Shown: one piece after another, positions 50,162 through 61,852 of the stretch
Layout of the letters: each line of letters begins with the position of its first letter
How positions within the stretch are numbered: position 1 is the stretch's first letter
NCBI RefSeq assembly: GCF_964355755.1
Contig: NC_092671.1
Span: forward strand, 11,295,001-11,359,000
DNA: 64,000 bases
Reading direction: 5' to 3'
Origin: Antedon mediterranea
Taxonomy: Eukaryota > Echinodermata > Crinoidea > Comatulida > Antedonidae
Translations under genes and position numbers: made by a program
The notes under the pieces: model-generated
What the model saw: only the letters and a program-made list of their open reading frames with translations
What the model was told of the DNA's origin: nothing
Database searches by the model: none

Positions 50162-50364
50162 TGTGATCCGATGGTGTGGTGATCCTGATGTTTCACTGTA
50201 AACTGATATAACGATTCTAAAATCACATAAAGGCCCCTACAACACACATAAAATCTCTGTTTTGTGGTCTGAACCGGTAGACTATTTGTTTGTATCTTCA
50301 TTGACAGCAAAAGTGCATTTGCTTTTTGTACTCTCGACAACAATCCGTCTATTCTTTTTGTCAT
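50158..50364 (-). other. Upstream open reading frame overlapping the Dlx start
   Basis: A 68-codon frame that begins with ATGACAAAAAGA and stops in the TGA of CAATGATGA, so its stop overlaps the first Dlx ATG. It would act as an upstream open frame only if transcription starts to its right (beyond 50368). A second, 27-codon frame starts 4 bases earlier. The peptide has no recognisable domain. Confidence 0.35.
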
Positions 50365-50395
50365 TCATTGTGTTAGCCCGTTGATTGACATCAAA

Positions 50396-50405
50396 GCTCC
50401 GCCCC
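50396..50405 (-). promoter_or_regulatory. GC box upstream of Dlx
   Basis: GGGGCGGAGC on the minus strand, about 235 bases upstream of the Dlx ATG, matches the Sp/KLF binding consensus and is notable in such AT-rich DNA. No TATA box is evident. Confidence 0.4.
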
Positions 50406-52581
50406 TTGTCTAACAATCAGCAAATCAAATTCGTTGTTACTCAATATCAGTTTTAACAAACAAATGTATTATCGTAGAATTTCAATGATATTATTTTAGT
50501 ACATTATTTAATATTTTAAAAAGCTGGATTATGATACTATTTGGCCATGATCTATTCCTTGAACCATAAAATTTTACTTTTCAAACTTAATTATGGTTGT
50601 ACTGTACACATATTGTTATATTAGAACCTTATTTCCGATGTCAATCAATCCCAGCATTTTCAAATATTGATTGATGAGAATGAAATATAATTATTGATAA
50701 AAAAAATATGTAACCATGTTATTTATTAAGATATACAAATAATATCCGACAGTACATAAGTATCAATAACAAAACACTGATAATCAATAACCATTTTCGA
50801 TATCAATAAATCATTGTACAGTTTTGTTTTTTTTATATGGATTTATATGAATCAGTTTTAGTTATTGATAAAACAAATATTTTTTAATTCCTAGAAATAT
50901 CTGAAATGTACATAAGAATGAATAGAAATAATAATCAATACAATCATTTAAATAAAGGGGTCCGGTGATGGGCTTAAATATTATGTATTGTTTCCCCCAC
51001 CCTCAACACATGTTCTGTTTGATTTTGAGCATTCTGAAAAACCGTCTTTTTTAGGATTTAATTTTATTTTCTAATCAATTATATTTATTTCAACTAAATA
51101 GCAATAATAATTATTCGACGGTATTATTATCGATTCCCCCACATTGGTTTAATAATTCTTTTATTTACAAATTTGCAAAAAAGTACACACATTTAAAGAA
51201 ATTTTTGGACAAAGATATTCAGAAAGATGTTCTGTTCTTTTTATAAAAGGGATTAAGAGAAGAATACAATATAGCCTAAGCGATAGACTCGAAGAATAGA
51301 CTCGGTAAAATCTAACTAAAGTTAAGTGTTGTAAATCTGACGGCGCCAGGTAATAATGGGGTGTTCGCGAGCCACAACCTGATGACGTCACATTGAACAT
51401 TAAAAAAAATAAATCAACATTGTTGTTTTATTTTTATGAGCTTTCAAAATAAATATGGGTTTCTTGAGAATGTATCCAATGTTTACGATCATTTTCTTAG
51501 AGCATAAAGAATTATTATCTTCCGAACAAACATAAAAAAAGAAGATTTTGAGACTTAAACCGAAAAACAATAAGCAGAATAAGTTGTATGTTTATTATGC
51601 TAAGAACAAAGGTTCGAATATCATCAAGTTTGGCACCTGGTGTATTGAAAAGGGCGTGGTTTAATGGGTACCCGTTTAATTAATGGTACGCTTTGTGACA
51701 TAACTTTAGGTGTGTATTTACTTTCTTCTGAATTTCATCAGTAAAATTGTCAGAGGGGCGTTGGGAGGTGACCAGGTGTCTTTTCTCGTGTCGGGTCCCG
51801 TCCACAAATATGGTGAGGTACCATGGTGATCGATGTACTACATTTTGGCTACGATTGGATGAGGATCACTTTCCCATAGTCTATACTATATTTATAGGTA
51901 TACATTACTAATCGTATTTTTGTCCATGTTGACACCAAATGTTAATTGCATTTTTAATTAATGCATTGAAAATCAATGATGAACTCTTATGACCTATCAT
52001 TATACCTACTTGATTAAATCGGTGGCTATGTAGCCTTTGTTGAAAAAGTAGTTTAATATTAAGTGGGATCATTACAAAGATAGGCCTAGATTTGTCTAGC
52101 CGTCCGGCTACTTGTCGATAACGGCTTTTGATTCTATGCAAACCCCATTTTAACCACACAGTTTAATGTTTAGATGTATTGTTTTAGATGGGTAGTCAAA
52201 TTGGTGCCACTTGGATCGTTGGATATTGTAAATACCCTTGTCGGCCGGTTGGTCTTTTAGTAGCCCTAATCATCTATTGTGTTATATGATCGATATCACT
52301 TAACTTTCTTAACGTTACCCGACATGCAATCCTAAACCCCCTTCCTCTTAGAACACTTTGAAATCCAGCGGTGGATTAACATTTTGATCGGTCCATTGAT
52401 GAATTAGATATATCTAAATTGTTGTCTTCGCAGGTATTGTTAGATAATGTCTATACAGTACCAACAGTGTGCCTAGTATACTTGTTTTAAGATAAGCTCC
52501 TATTTAATCACCGATAATTCATTGTTAATTGACAAACTTTACAGAAACATTTACAATAATTATCAACAATCAGTTGACTTT

Positions 52582-52676
52582 AGCTCTTTGTTATAAAATA
52601 TCGCGAATGTGTTCTATAATTACATAACAGTTTAAATGTTACCTCATTAATATTACTCTCCAGGTAAACACCAACT
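52582..52676 (+). repeat. Direct repeat, left copy
   Basis: About 95 bp from GCTCTTTGTTATAAAATATC to CAGGTAAACACCAACT, closely similar to 53056-53146. The pair flank the SINE at 52716-53060. Confidence 0.88.
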
Positions 52677-52715
52677 GATTTTATACGGCAGTACATAAGT
52701 TTAAATGTATCATTT

Positions 52716-53060
52716 TATTATTTATTTATTTTATTTTATTTCTTTAGGCAATGTGGCCAAGGATTACCAATAGTAAATGTATCACTGTCCTATCAGATAG
52801 GCCTGATACAGGGGCTATTTTGTGAACCAGTTCCCCAGCGTAACCCCCTACTCTTTTCGAATAATGAACTGGGTTCTTTAAAGTGCACACAGGTTATAAC
52901 TGTGTACACTGGACCTACGGTTTATAGTCCTTACCCGAGAAGACTTGTTCCTCCACCAGAACTAGGAGCGAGTCGGCCTCGAACTCTTACCGATGTTGTT
53001 GGCTCTTTAGGTACGGTAAACGGCTCCCCTGCCTTAACCGCTCGGCCATTTGACTCGCTC
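52716..53060 (-). mobile_element. tRNA-derived SINE
   Basis: Read on the minus strand, it starts with a tRNA-Leu/Ser-like head: TGGCCGAGCGGTTAAGG is an A-box type sequence, and AAGAGTTCGAGGCC about 45 bases on is a decayed B box. A body follows with GAACAAGTCTTCTCGG, GGTCCAGTGTACACAG and GTGCACTTTAAAGAACCC, and the element ends in an AT-rich tail. It is not a functional tRNA: acceptor and T stems do not pair in register. A diverged copy lies at 7278-7475. Confidence 0.75.
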
Positions 53061-53146
53061 TTTGTTATTATATATCGCTAATGTGTTCTATAATTAAAAG
53101 TTTAATGTTACCTCATTCAATATTACTGTCCAGGTGAACACCAACT
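53056..53146 (+). repeat. Direct repeat, right copy
   Basis: Copy of 52582-52676 with scattered substitutions and a short deletion, ending CAGGTGAACACCAACTT. Confidence 0.88.
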
Positions 53147-54374
53147 TTTGGTTCAAAATATAATGTACATAATGTATCTTTATACCAATACAAAGACAAA
53201 AGCATTCTCACTGATTTCCTCATTTTCATCGTGTATAAATACATTTTAATTTCCAATGTTGTCACCAGGCAGTAATTTCTAATTCATATGTTTATTTTCA
53301 ATTACATTACATGAAACTGGACTAGGCCAATACTCACTATTCAGTGAGGCATTCTGAAATAATAGGTCTCATTTTCAATTTTACTAAATATATTTATAGT
53401 ACATATACGGTACTTACAATAGATGAATAATAATGAGAAGAATAATTCATTAATATTAACACCTACTCTAATTGGTAGACTCTAATTATAAATAAATACT
53501 CGTTATTTTTTAATTACTACAATATCCTTCTGGCCTGTACATCGGAACAATTCAAATTGATTTAAATAAACCAATTCCTACGGCGAGCACACTGCCATTG
53601 ACTTCAATCAAGTTTTAGTGGCGACGAAGATTGTCCCAATAACGATGACCTAAAGAGAGACATCTTGAGCAACTTTAGTTTAGAAGTGTTAAATCTGTAT
53701 AAAGGCCTAGACAACTACAGGTATATCATAAATTCAACGGAAATAAGATTTACCATCTATATAAGCGGTCGAGTAAGATGACAAACGGAAGTAGGAAGAT
53801 GATATTATGTACAGTAATACAACATTATATAGGGCTAACACTATTGTATTAATGTTTCTGTTAACAGAGCCCATGACAAAACAAAACACCGAACTGATGG
53901 AAAATGTAATTGTTATAACTAAATAATGTAAAGTAATAAAGGGGGAGCCACTTTATACAAATAGATTATGGCATTGATATTACATCTAAAACACATTATT
54001 TTATGACGTGATGAAAAGGCTTCCCCAGCCGAAAATGTTTTCTTATTATATTGTAACATAGGCATATTTCCTCTATGGTAGGCCAATGTTTTCAAACTAA
54101 ATAGCCCAAGTTACGAGTGCGTGGGTTTCTATGAAACAGTGCTGGGTGTTTGGTAAAACGACCACAATGAAGGCGATAAGTTTTGTTTCATTTCATCCTT
54201 CATTTACTGAAACAATGAATGATTGGTATGAATGGAGAATCAGAGAATAAAGGAAGGTGTGATTAAAACAATATATAACGGAAGAAACTAAATAAAGAGT
54301 TACAGAAAAATGATGATGCCGATAATAATATTAATGTTGATAATGATTATAATAATGATGATTTGTTTGTCTTG

Positions 54375-54534
54375 AGCTCTGTCTACACTATCAAACTAGT
54401 TTGACAAAAAAAAGTGTGATGTGCCCAAATATGGTAGTTATATACCCAAATATGGTAATGATAAGGCATCACCATGTCCATATATGGGCACATCACATGA
54501 TTTTGTCAAAGTTTGATAGTGTAGACAAGGCTTT
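54375..54534. mobile_element. MITE family copy 5
   Basis: The left end GAGCTCTGTCTACACTATC and the right end GATAGTGTAGACAAGGCTTT form the terminal inverted repeat; the interior is the fullest version (GTGCCCAAATATGGTAG twice, then CATGTCCATATATGGGCAC). About 160 bp. Confidence 0.9.
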
Positions 54535-57500
54535 ATAAAATCTAACGCAGACGATCATCATATTATCACGGAATTATTATTACTAGATGGTTCTCGAATA
54601 CACAGTAATTTCAGCGTAAAAAATGTACGTACAGCAGGACTATAGTACATTGTCATTTACAGAAACGAATCAATAGACATGATGATTTATGTAAAATTAA
54701 CACCCTGGGAATTAGGCCTTGTCTTAAAAATGAGTCCAATTTTTTTATCTGAACTCATTTAAACAAACCCAATTTGTGTTTTGTATATAACATTAGAGTT
54801 GAGGGATGGGGAAGAAGATGGGAAGAACAATTTTTAAATATATTCTCTATCCACTCAGTAACGAAATATTGTTTAAAATGTTTTATAGGCCTATTAATAA
54901 TATACCACTAAACACAGTAAAACATTTACGATTTATAATGCTTTTTTAAAACTTTCCGTGTTATACGGTAGTCGACCGAAATAGTAAAGTACATAACGAT
55001 ACACTACTACGACGTTTATATTTTTTATAATTATTAATTACTACAAACGTTGAGAAGCAACTGTCAGTAATCTACCCACAATCACAGTAATAAATGTTCT
55101 TTGTATATTTTGTTTATATATCTAACAGTAACCACATTCACAGTAAGACAGTTTAGATTCAAATGGCGAACAAAAATGGTTAATACGTACAGTATTCACA
55201 ATATTGTCAAAGTATTGCAATACTATATATAAGTTTTATTCTCCACGGGCCCATAAATTTACCTTCCTGTTGTTAAACCAATGGCTCATAAATTTACCTA
55301 CAAACTGGGAGTCTGAGAGATTGGAATGTTCCATTCATCGCAAATCAATACATTTGTTTAAACGTATATTAAATCTATCAAAATAGTATTTTTTTAAAGA
55401 AAATCGGCCTGTCTTCAACATTATACTGTACTCGAGCTGTTCAACCGGTTTTCAGCTATTAAAAACAATTATCGTAGGAGGAGATAGGAAAATGCGAAGT
55501 ATCCTCGTATTATTGTGTGCAGGTATTTTTCATGAGGACATCCATTAGAACCTAAATTCGTTTTAATCGTCAATAACTAATTATCTAACTAAATTTAATT
55601 AGTAAACAGGGTTACATCAGGTGGTTAAAATCAGTACCGAGATTCTAACCAACTTTATACACCATCGAGTAAACATTCTAGAAATAACGCGCGATTTACC
55701 GAATGTTGCCCTTACGTAAATTTATATATAGATTATATTATTGTTGTATAAATTGTATTTTTAAATAGTACTTTTATAGACTGTAGTGATTGTCAATAAT
55801 AAAAAGTATTTATTTGGTAAATTACACAAACCAACAGTGGTGTTGGTAGTCTATGAGTGCTGCTTACCTGGATAAACCGACAATATAGCCTCTCTCTCCG
55901 AAGAGAGGATACAATTTACGAAAAACAAAAATCCGTATATATAACATTTTAACATTATCATAAACGGTTGTTCATCCTTAAACAGTATGAAACAAAGAAT
56001 GATAACCCAATTATTCATTAAAATAATTTTATAATAATTGTATTGTGTGAAAACACAGAATAATCGTATTATTTAGTAGGGCCTATAATAACTATAATAG
56101 TAGTGTTTATATATTTAACCGCAGCCACGTCAATTCTGTGCTAGCATGATGCACAATTTACTACTATATAGAATTAATATAGTAATAACTACTGAGGCTG
56201 AATTAAACGCGGACGCTGACTGAGTGTATCGCGTAAAAATATCGTCACGACGTATTTTTTTTAATATTATGTAAACATTGCATTTATTATACAGTTTTCA
56301 TTCCATTAAGCACACTCGTAATTGGCGTAATTATCATCTTAACATAGTCTTCGTATATAGTGGAAAAGTCTGCTATATGTTTGCACCACATAGACATTCG
56401 TTTTAGGCCCATGGTCAATTCAATTATCCATGTTAAACTGCTAGGACTAAGTACATCAGCGGTTGTTTAAGAGTTCCATTTTCTGATTTTACTCAACGCG
56501 TTGTCTTTTAAACAAATGAAAATAATTGTTCATAATTGGGTAATCTTGGGGTGTCTTTCGTTTTAGTAAGTAAATGGATTTAGCGTAAGAATACCATGCA
56601 CTTCAGATAGAAAAAAATAATACGTTAGAATGTATGATAACCTCCCGACTATTTTCTTCTTGTTTTATTAGAGTACTGTAGTATCAAATAGTCAATATGG
56701 TTGTGCAAATCGTCTTAGGGTATATATCGCATGTTTTTATGTTAGACATGACATGACACCTGCGTAAAAAAGACACAGTGAGCTATGACATTTTTGTACC
56801 ATTATTTGTGTTATGTTATGGGTAAAATAGCAGGCCTGAATAACATACCTCGGCCAAAACAGTTAGTTAAGTTAACAAAGTTTCTGATTGGCCAGTCGTG
56901 TAATAAATAATCACTGTATTCGCACGCGTATGTCTAAATGTAAAATCTAAGGATCGCTTTACTAATTGACTTAACTTAGCTGTGTTTTACACGATCTCCC
57001 GACGGCGAGGTCTTAACAATACAAACATTTTCTACCATTACGTAATCGACGAATCACATCTATTATCATTTTAATGGTTTCTGTTTAAACATGAGTCGCT
57101 TATATTAAGGAAGAATTGTGTATTTCATAGGAATAGCTTTGTTTTTCATTTCAATACCATGTGGTCTTAGTTGAGGCCTATAGAAATATCAATGGATTAT
57201 CGCGTATACGTCTTAGTTAACATATTTCTTTTAAGAAGGAAAATAGGTTGGTTAACTCATTTTGAGATTTTAACAATTAAAAAAATCGATAAATGATTTT
57301 TTGTTGTGTTATGTCATATGTAGGCCTACAGATACGACTGTTCTCAAGATACTGTGTTACCCGTTCATTCTACACATGCGAGGGAAGGCCTCACATGAAT
57401 CTTTAATCCTCCCATGCATTTGACCTATCGGTAATTATGTATGTGTTGAAGAGTCCCTATCCAATCGAATTTGGACATCTGCATATCTCTTTCTCTGATA

Positions 57501-58394
57501 TTGAAAGGCTCCCTCCCCATACCCATCACAATGAGAAATAAAGGGCATTAGGCCTATGGAAAATACACATCTGAAATTGTCTCTTGTCGATCAATGCATT
57601 GCTGTTCATGTGTATCACCCTCTCTAAACCTCCATCAGATTGAGTCTAATCAACTTAAAACAGTATGTAATGCACTTAGGCCTACAACTTACCGTCGACT
57701 TGACTCAAAAACTCTGATTGACTACCCACCGCTAACTACCTCCTCAGCTTTTCTTCTCGAATCCGTATTGCATTTTTAATAACTATCATGCAAATTAAGC
57801 CTTTGTTTGTTGGTGCATATTGGCGGTGCACTACCCGGTGAGGTTGTATTTATTCTCGTCCCCATAAACAGACTACTGTATTATTAAGTTACGCCATATT
57901 ACATTTACCATTAATTAATTACCAAATCATAGCATGTTTATAAATTGTATCCTCATCCTCAGTAACTTTTTTGCGCATGGTTTATGAAATTTTACACAAA
58001 GCTTGAATTTGGTGAAAAGGGTTTCATCTGGAATTAGTTAACTATAATCATACATGGAACACATCACATAACGAAATGTCATTTTTATTTACAAATATTT
58101 GAATGATATCAGCACAATCATTGTATCTGAAGCAACAACAACGAACAATATTTTATGTTCAAATATCAAGAATGTACAAAAGTTAATCATTTGAACAATA
58201 TAATAATGATAATTTATCAATGAAAATAATAATAGTCACTAGCCGTTGTATACGTACATTGACTTGACAAAGTCAACCCCCTTAAACTAAAGCATTGTAG
58301 GCTATACATTAATAAATAAATTGTTGCATGTGCAAAGGTGTGTATTAGCTTGTATGAAATAAACTTTTGTTATCAGTTTGGTTATTCGATTTGA

Positions 58395-58499
58395 CCAATC
58401 CGCCGCACAAGCGATGGATTATTCGGACTGTGATGATATCGCTTGTTATTGGTCAACTCGCTTGCGTTTTGTTTAAGTCCTAGTGGGAACCAAGCTTTT
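58395..58499. mobile_element. Foldback element, partial copy
   Basis: Ends GTCCTAGTGGGAACCAAGCTTT like the element at 58850-59004, but its interior (AAGCGATGGATTATT, TTGGTCAACTCGCTTGCG) is the reverse complement of that element's interior. The left terminus is missing. Confidence 0.65.
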
Positions 58500-58849
58500 A
58501 GCAAGAGAACGTGGCTGTGTATATTTGAACTAAGCACTATTAATGTGTTGGAGACCGACTACTTGTTCCGAACGGTGACGGAACTTGTCGAAGCCACGGT
58601 GAATTCCGACGATATCCGAATTGTCCGTTGTATCCACAATTTGGTTTTGCGTCTTGCATGAACTGCGCATGTCCATTTACTTGGTCTTTTGAGTGGCCAG
58701 CTACGAAGGATATAAAGAAAGATTTCGTAATATTATTTTTACTGGAAGGAATGTATGATGTACTTTTATAGAACTTTTATAGTTAGGACGTTAACAGTAC
58801 TGTATTATTATTGTTATAGTATGAGACTTTAAGCCCAAGTGTCCCACAT

Positions 58850-59004
58850 AAAGCTTGGTTCGCACTAGGCAACGAAAGGACGTAAGAGCAACGCAAGAGA
58901 GTTGACCAATGACACTGATAGTTCAAAATAATCCATCGCTTGCCATTGATCAAATTACTTTGCGCTTACGTCCTTGCGCTACGTCCTAGTGGGAACCAAG
59001 CTTT
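58850..59004. mobile_element. Foldback element, complete copy
   Basis: About 155 bp bounded by AAAGCTTGGTTCGCACTAGG and CCTAGTGGGAACCAAGCTTT, an inverted pair. The interior contains GGACGTAAG/GCTTACGTCC, which would also pair. Non-coding. Confidence 0.85.
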
Positions 59005-59208
59005 ATTTGGACACACCTACGGGACAATACGAACGAGGGAAAGTATGTTTTAACACTACGGTCAATAGGCCTACCTATCAATCGGGTGGCTCAATACCGG
59101 GGTTCTTCTGTATATAAATATTGTTGTTATAATAATAAATTGAAGAATGATGGTGCATTGGTGGCATTTATATTGTTAAAAATGTGATGGCGAGGACGAT
59201 GACGTCAT

Positions 59209-59334
59209 TTAAAATAATAATTTACCTTTGGCAGAATTGGGGGCGTCGTTTCTTGCGTGGAGGTATTTGTAGCCAGCGCCCGATTCGATGAACCTATCAA
59301 TGACGGGACCGTCGATCGAACACCCACCTTTGCT
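59209..59334 (-). CDS. ERICH3-motif small protein B, exon 2
   Basis: Probable last exon of the gene starting at 60361. The acceptor is TTTTCAG/AGC, phase 0. It reads SKGGCSIDGPVIDRF and continues to KYLHARNDAPNSAKGKLLF, with a TAA at 59209. A possible donor (AAAG/GTAAAT at 59225-59226) could instead lead to another exon to the left, which I did not find. Confidence 0.6.
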   Translation of the reverse strand, partial: SKGGCSIDGPVIDRFIESGAGYKYLHARNDAPNSAKGKLLF

Positions 59335-60109
59335 CTGAAAACAAATAAAAATATTATTTAAACAAAATATAAAAAAAAAACAATTATATAATTATTCTAC
59401 AGATATCTATGCCCTTCTTGTCATACGTATTAATATTTGTTTGTCTTCATTCATTAGAATAAAACTGAAATAAATGAAAAATGGTACTAGAGCAATAATG
59501 AAGACCAAGAAAATACAATACATAATTATTCATAGCCTCGTAGCTTAATGATATTATTAAGGACTAAATTATTATTTTATCATGTGGACAAGTGGTGTGA
59601 TACATTAACCTTACTGTTCATACAATAATCGTATATAGATTGCTATAGCAAATAGCAACAAGATCTGTAATCTAAGTATTGGAATATAATAATATACTTT
59701 CTCTATGTCGATATTTTCTCGCTGTACCACTGTTTTACATAAATAGCTCTATCCAGGATTTAAAATGCAAAAGGGGAGGGGGTGTATGAGGCGTGCAAAA
59801 CAATTTGGTTGTTGAACAGACTTTCAAGAATCCACCCATTTTTAATCGTTATGATAGTACTTAAAACACATACTATACGGACTGGTAGATCGTAGAAAAA
59901 AAAATCTAACTAATGTAAGTTAAATTTATGACTAAAGCATCTTAATAACATGTAATGTACTTGAACATTTTATATCATAAAACCCTACCAGGTACACTAC
60001 CATGCGATACCGGGCCCCTACCTGGGGATACCGGGTACTACCGGGCGAAGATTTAGCATGACCGAACATAACAGCATCTATTCTAAGTATTCGTCTCGTT
60101 CTGACCTAC
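59335..60109 (-). other. Intron of small protein gene B
   Basis: 775 bases, AT-rich. The only unusual part is a GC-rich patch at 59990-60055 built from repeated TACC(G/T)GG words (GATACCGGGCCCCTACC, GGATACCGGGTACTACCGGG), which lies just downstream of exon 1. Confidence 0.55.
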
Positions 60110-60361
60110 CTGACCAGTTTTTTGAAGTACCTCTGGCACTTTTTCCCGATGAAAATACATTTGAACGTGTTTGTCTTTTTGAGAATTATAAGGAGGAATA
60201 GCTGGCCCGAGTTTAGGTTGGGCCATAGCATAGTCATTTGATATACTGCTAACAGCTATACAATCCAATAAAAACTCCTTTTCCTTCTGTTCCATTTCTT
60301 CGATAGTTGGCGATGGCGGTCCTCTGTGAGACTTCTTCTTGATTTCTGCTTGATTCGGCAT
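60110..60361 (-). CDS. ERICH3-motif small protein B, exon 1
   Basis: 84 codons from ATG (60361) to the donor GGTCAG/GTAGGT; with 59209-59334 the protein is about 125 residues. I cannot name the family. It has a basic Pro-rich start (KKKSHRGPPSPT), a short helical stretch (EEMEQKEKEFLLDCIAV), then IPPYNSQKDKHVQMYF and VLQKTG. The YNSxxDKHxxxYF..LxxxG pattern is shared with the N-terminus of ERICH3, a protein of cilia, as I recall it. The same layout (acidic helix ending LDC or VDS, spacer, [IV]PxY[ND][SA]xxD) recurs in the neighbouring gene at 61110-62143, so the two genes are tandem relatives. No signal peptide or membrane segment. Confidence 0.65.
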
Positions 60362-61109
60362 TGTTTATTGTATTTACAGTATATTCAATTATTAATTAGA
60401 AATTAAAAGCCTTCCAATATATCTTCAAATTGGTAACTTACTGGCGTGAACAACAAACACACGCGAATGTTAAGTTGAATGCTAAACCTGGTGAGGTGTC
60501 AACAACACAGCTTGTTGCTATGCAAGAGTCCCAAGAGTAAACATTGAAACGGAAAGAGAGTTCGTAACCAGCTTACAAGAGGTTCACCCTTTGTACTTTG
60601 CTACTTTAAATCGTAAACCATTGTAATGGAAACAATCAAACGAACAATCGCGTCATCTTAGGAGATTATAACTATCTTCACTTTGCCACAGTCAAACACA
60701 TATTCTGTTAACCCACTAACTAGGCATTTTCATTCTTATTTGAGGGTGTACCATGCGTGCAAAATCTATCCTATGCCATGTATATTAATATATTACAGCA
60801 TTAAAAATAATCAGCATAATCATGCTATAATTTTACAGTGCCTGTTACCAGTAGTAGCCTACAGTTCATTTGTTTCGTTACCGTAAGTTTTAGTAAAATA
60901 ACATGAAGATGCATTTAGATCATTCTTGTTACAAACTATAAAATCTTTATAATTTTATATAAGCCTACTAATTAAAGGTCATTAAAATAAGTTAGAATTT
61001 TAATTTGTCCGAATGTTGTTAGACCTTGACCTTATAGATGAATCCATTTTTCTAATAATTTATCGATATATTAATTATACATGTACTGAAGACGAATGAA
61101 ACAGGCCTA

Positions 61110-61448
61110 TTAAGCTAATAATGTACGTTCAGACTTTACTACGAACCTTTGCATTCTGAACATCGCCCCCGACGGTAACTCTTCTGGTATTGTTCTCGAC
61201 ATCACACTATGTACTCCTTTTTTACGCAGGTAGCCCATCGTGTGTGAATCCTTCAATGAGTTATACGTAGGTACCAAAGGTCTGAATGGATACTTTGTAA
61301 CAGCATTTGTGGCAACGACGCTATCTACGATGAACTCGTGCCGTTTTTCCTGAAGCTGGACGGCAGTCGGTGGTCGTGGAAGTCGACGTCGACCAGAAAG
61401 GGTGTTACTCCAACGGGCTTGGGATTCATCATCTTTTGTGTTCCTTTT
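61110..61448 (-). CDS. ERICH3-motif protein C, exon 2 (second motif unit)
   Basis: A 113-codon open exon without a suitable ATG start, so it is easy to miss. Acceptor TTTTCTACTTCTAG/AAA, phase 0; stop TAA at 61110. It reads KRNTKDDESQARWSNTLSGR and later RPPTAVQLQEKRHEFIVDSV, VPTYNSLKDSHTMGYLRKKG and SVMSRT. This parallels gene B (PPSPTIEEMEQKEKEFLLDC, IPPYNSQKDKH, VLQKT) almost motif for motif. It can be joined to exon 1 (61853-62131) if the GTGCGT donor at 61852 is used, giving a protein of about 205 residues with two motif units. A separate gene remains possible. Confidence 0.6.
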   Translation of the reverse strand, partial: KRNTKDDESQARWSNTLSGRRRLPRPPTAVQLQEKRHEFIVDSVVATNAVTKYPFRPLVPTYNSLKDSHTMGYLRKKGVHSVMSRTIPEELPSGAMFRMQRFVVKSERTLLA

Positions 61449-61514
61449 CTAGAAGTAGAAAATAAATCACTGATTTGGACATTTTATTTTGGTTCTAGTT
61501 GGTTCATATTTTTA

Positions 61515-61674
61515 AAGCTCGGTCTACACTTTAACTTTATATGAAAAATGCGATGTGCCCATATATGAACATGATGATGTCACATCACTACCATATTTTG
61601 GTAAATCACCACCATATTTGGGCACATCACATTTTTTTGTCAAACTAGTTTGATAGGTAGCGTAGACAGAGCTT
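61515..61674. mobile_element. MITE family copy 6 (interior inverted)
   Basis: Begins AAGCTCGGTCTACACTTT and ends GCGTAGACAGAGCTT; the interior is in the same inverted sense as copy 4 and has a duplicated TCACTACCATATTTTGG/TCACCACCATATTTGGG. Lies between the two exons of protein C. TTAA occurs at both outer edges. Confidence 0.88.
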
Positions 61675-61852
61675 AAGAATACTAAAGATTGTGTTATTTA
61701 ATAAACCAAATGCGCTCCATTCCGTTTGTAATTTTCAGCATCCCCAATCTTAAATTACGTCATATAGGCCTAAAACAAACAATTAAACATGTATTGTTCC
61801 AATACATAGGCTATAATTAGTTTGATTTGAAATGTAAATATTTACAACGCAC

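Larger units (their letters stand above)
50406..59208. other. Gene-free region between Dlx and the ERICH3-like genes
   Basis: About 8.8 kb without a recognised exon. It holds a SINE (52716-53060) flanked by duplicated sequence (52582-52676 and 53056-53146), MITE copy 5 (54375-54534) and foldback elements (58395-58499, 58850-59004). The stretches 50410-52580, 53150-54370 and 54540-58390 show nothing beyond AT-rich sequence and short chance frames. Confidence 0.6.

Noticed and set aside
53010-53060. Functional tRNA-Leu or tRNA-Ser gene on the minus strand
   Set aside because: The A box is good, but the T and acceptor stems do not pair in register and the sequence continues into a repeat body found elsewhere; it is a SINE head.
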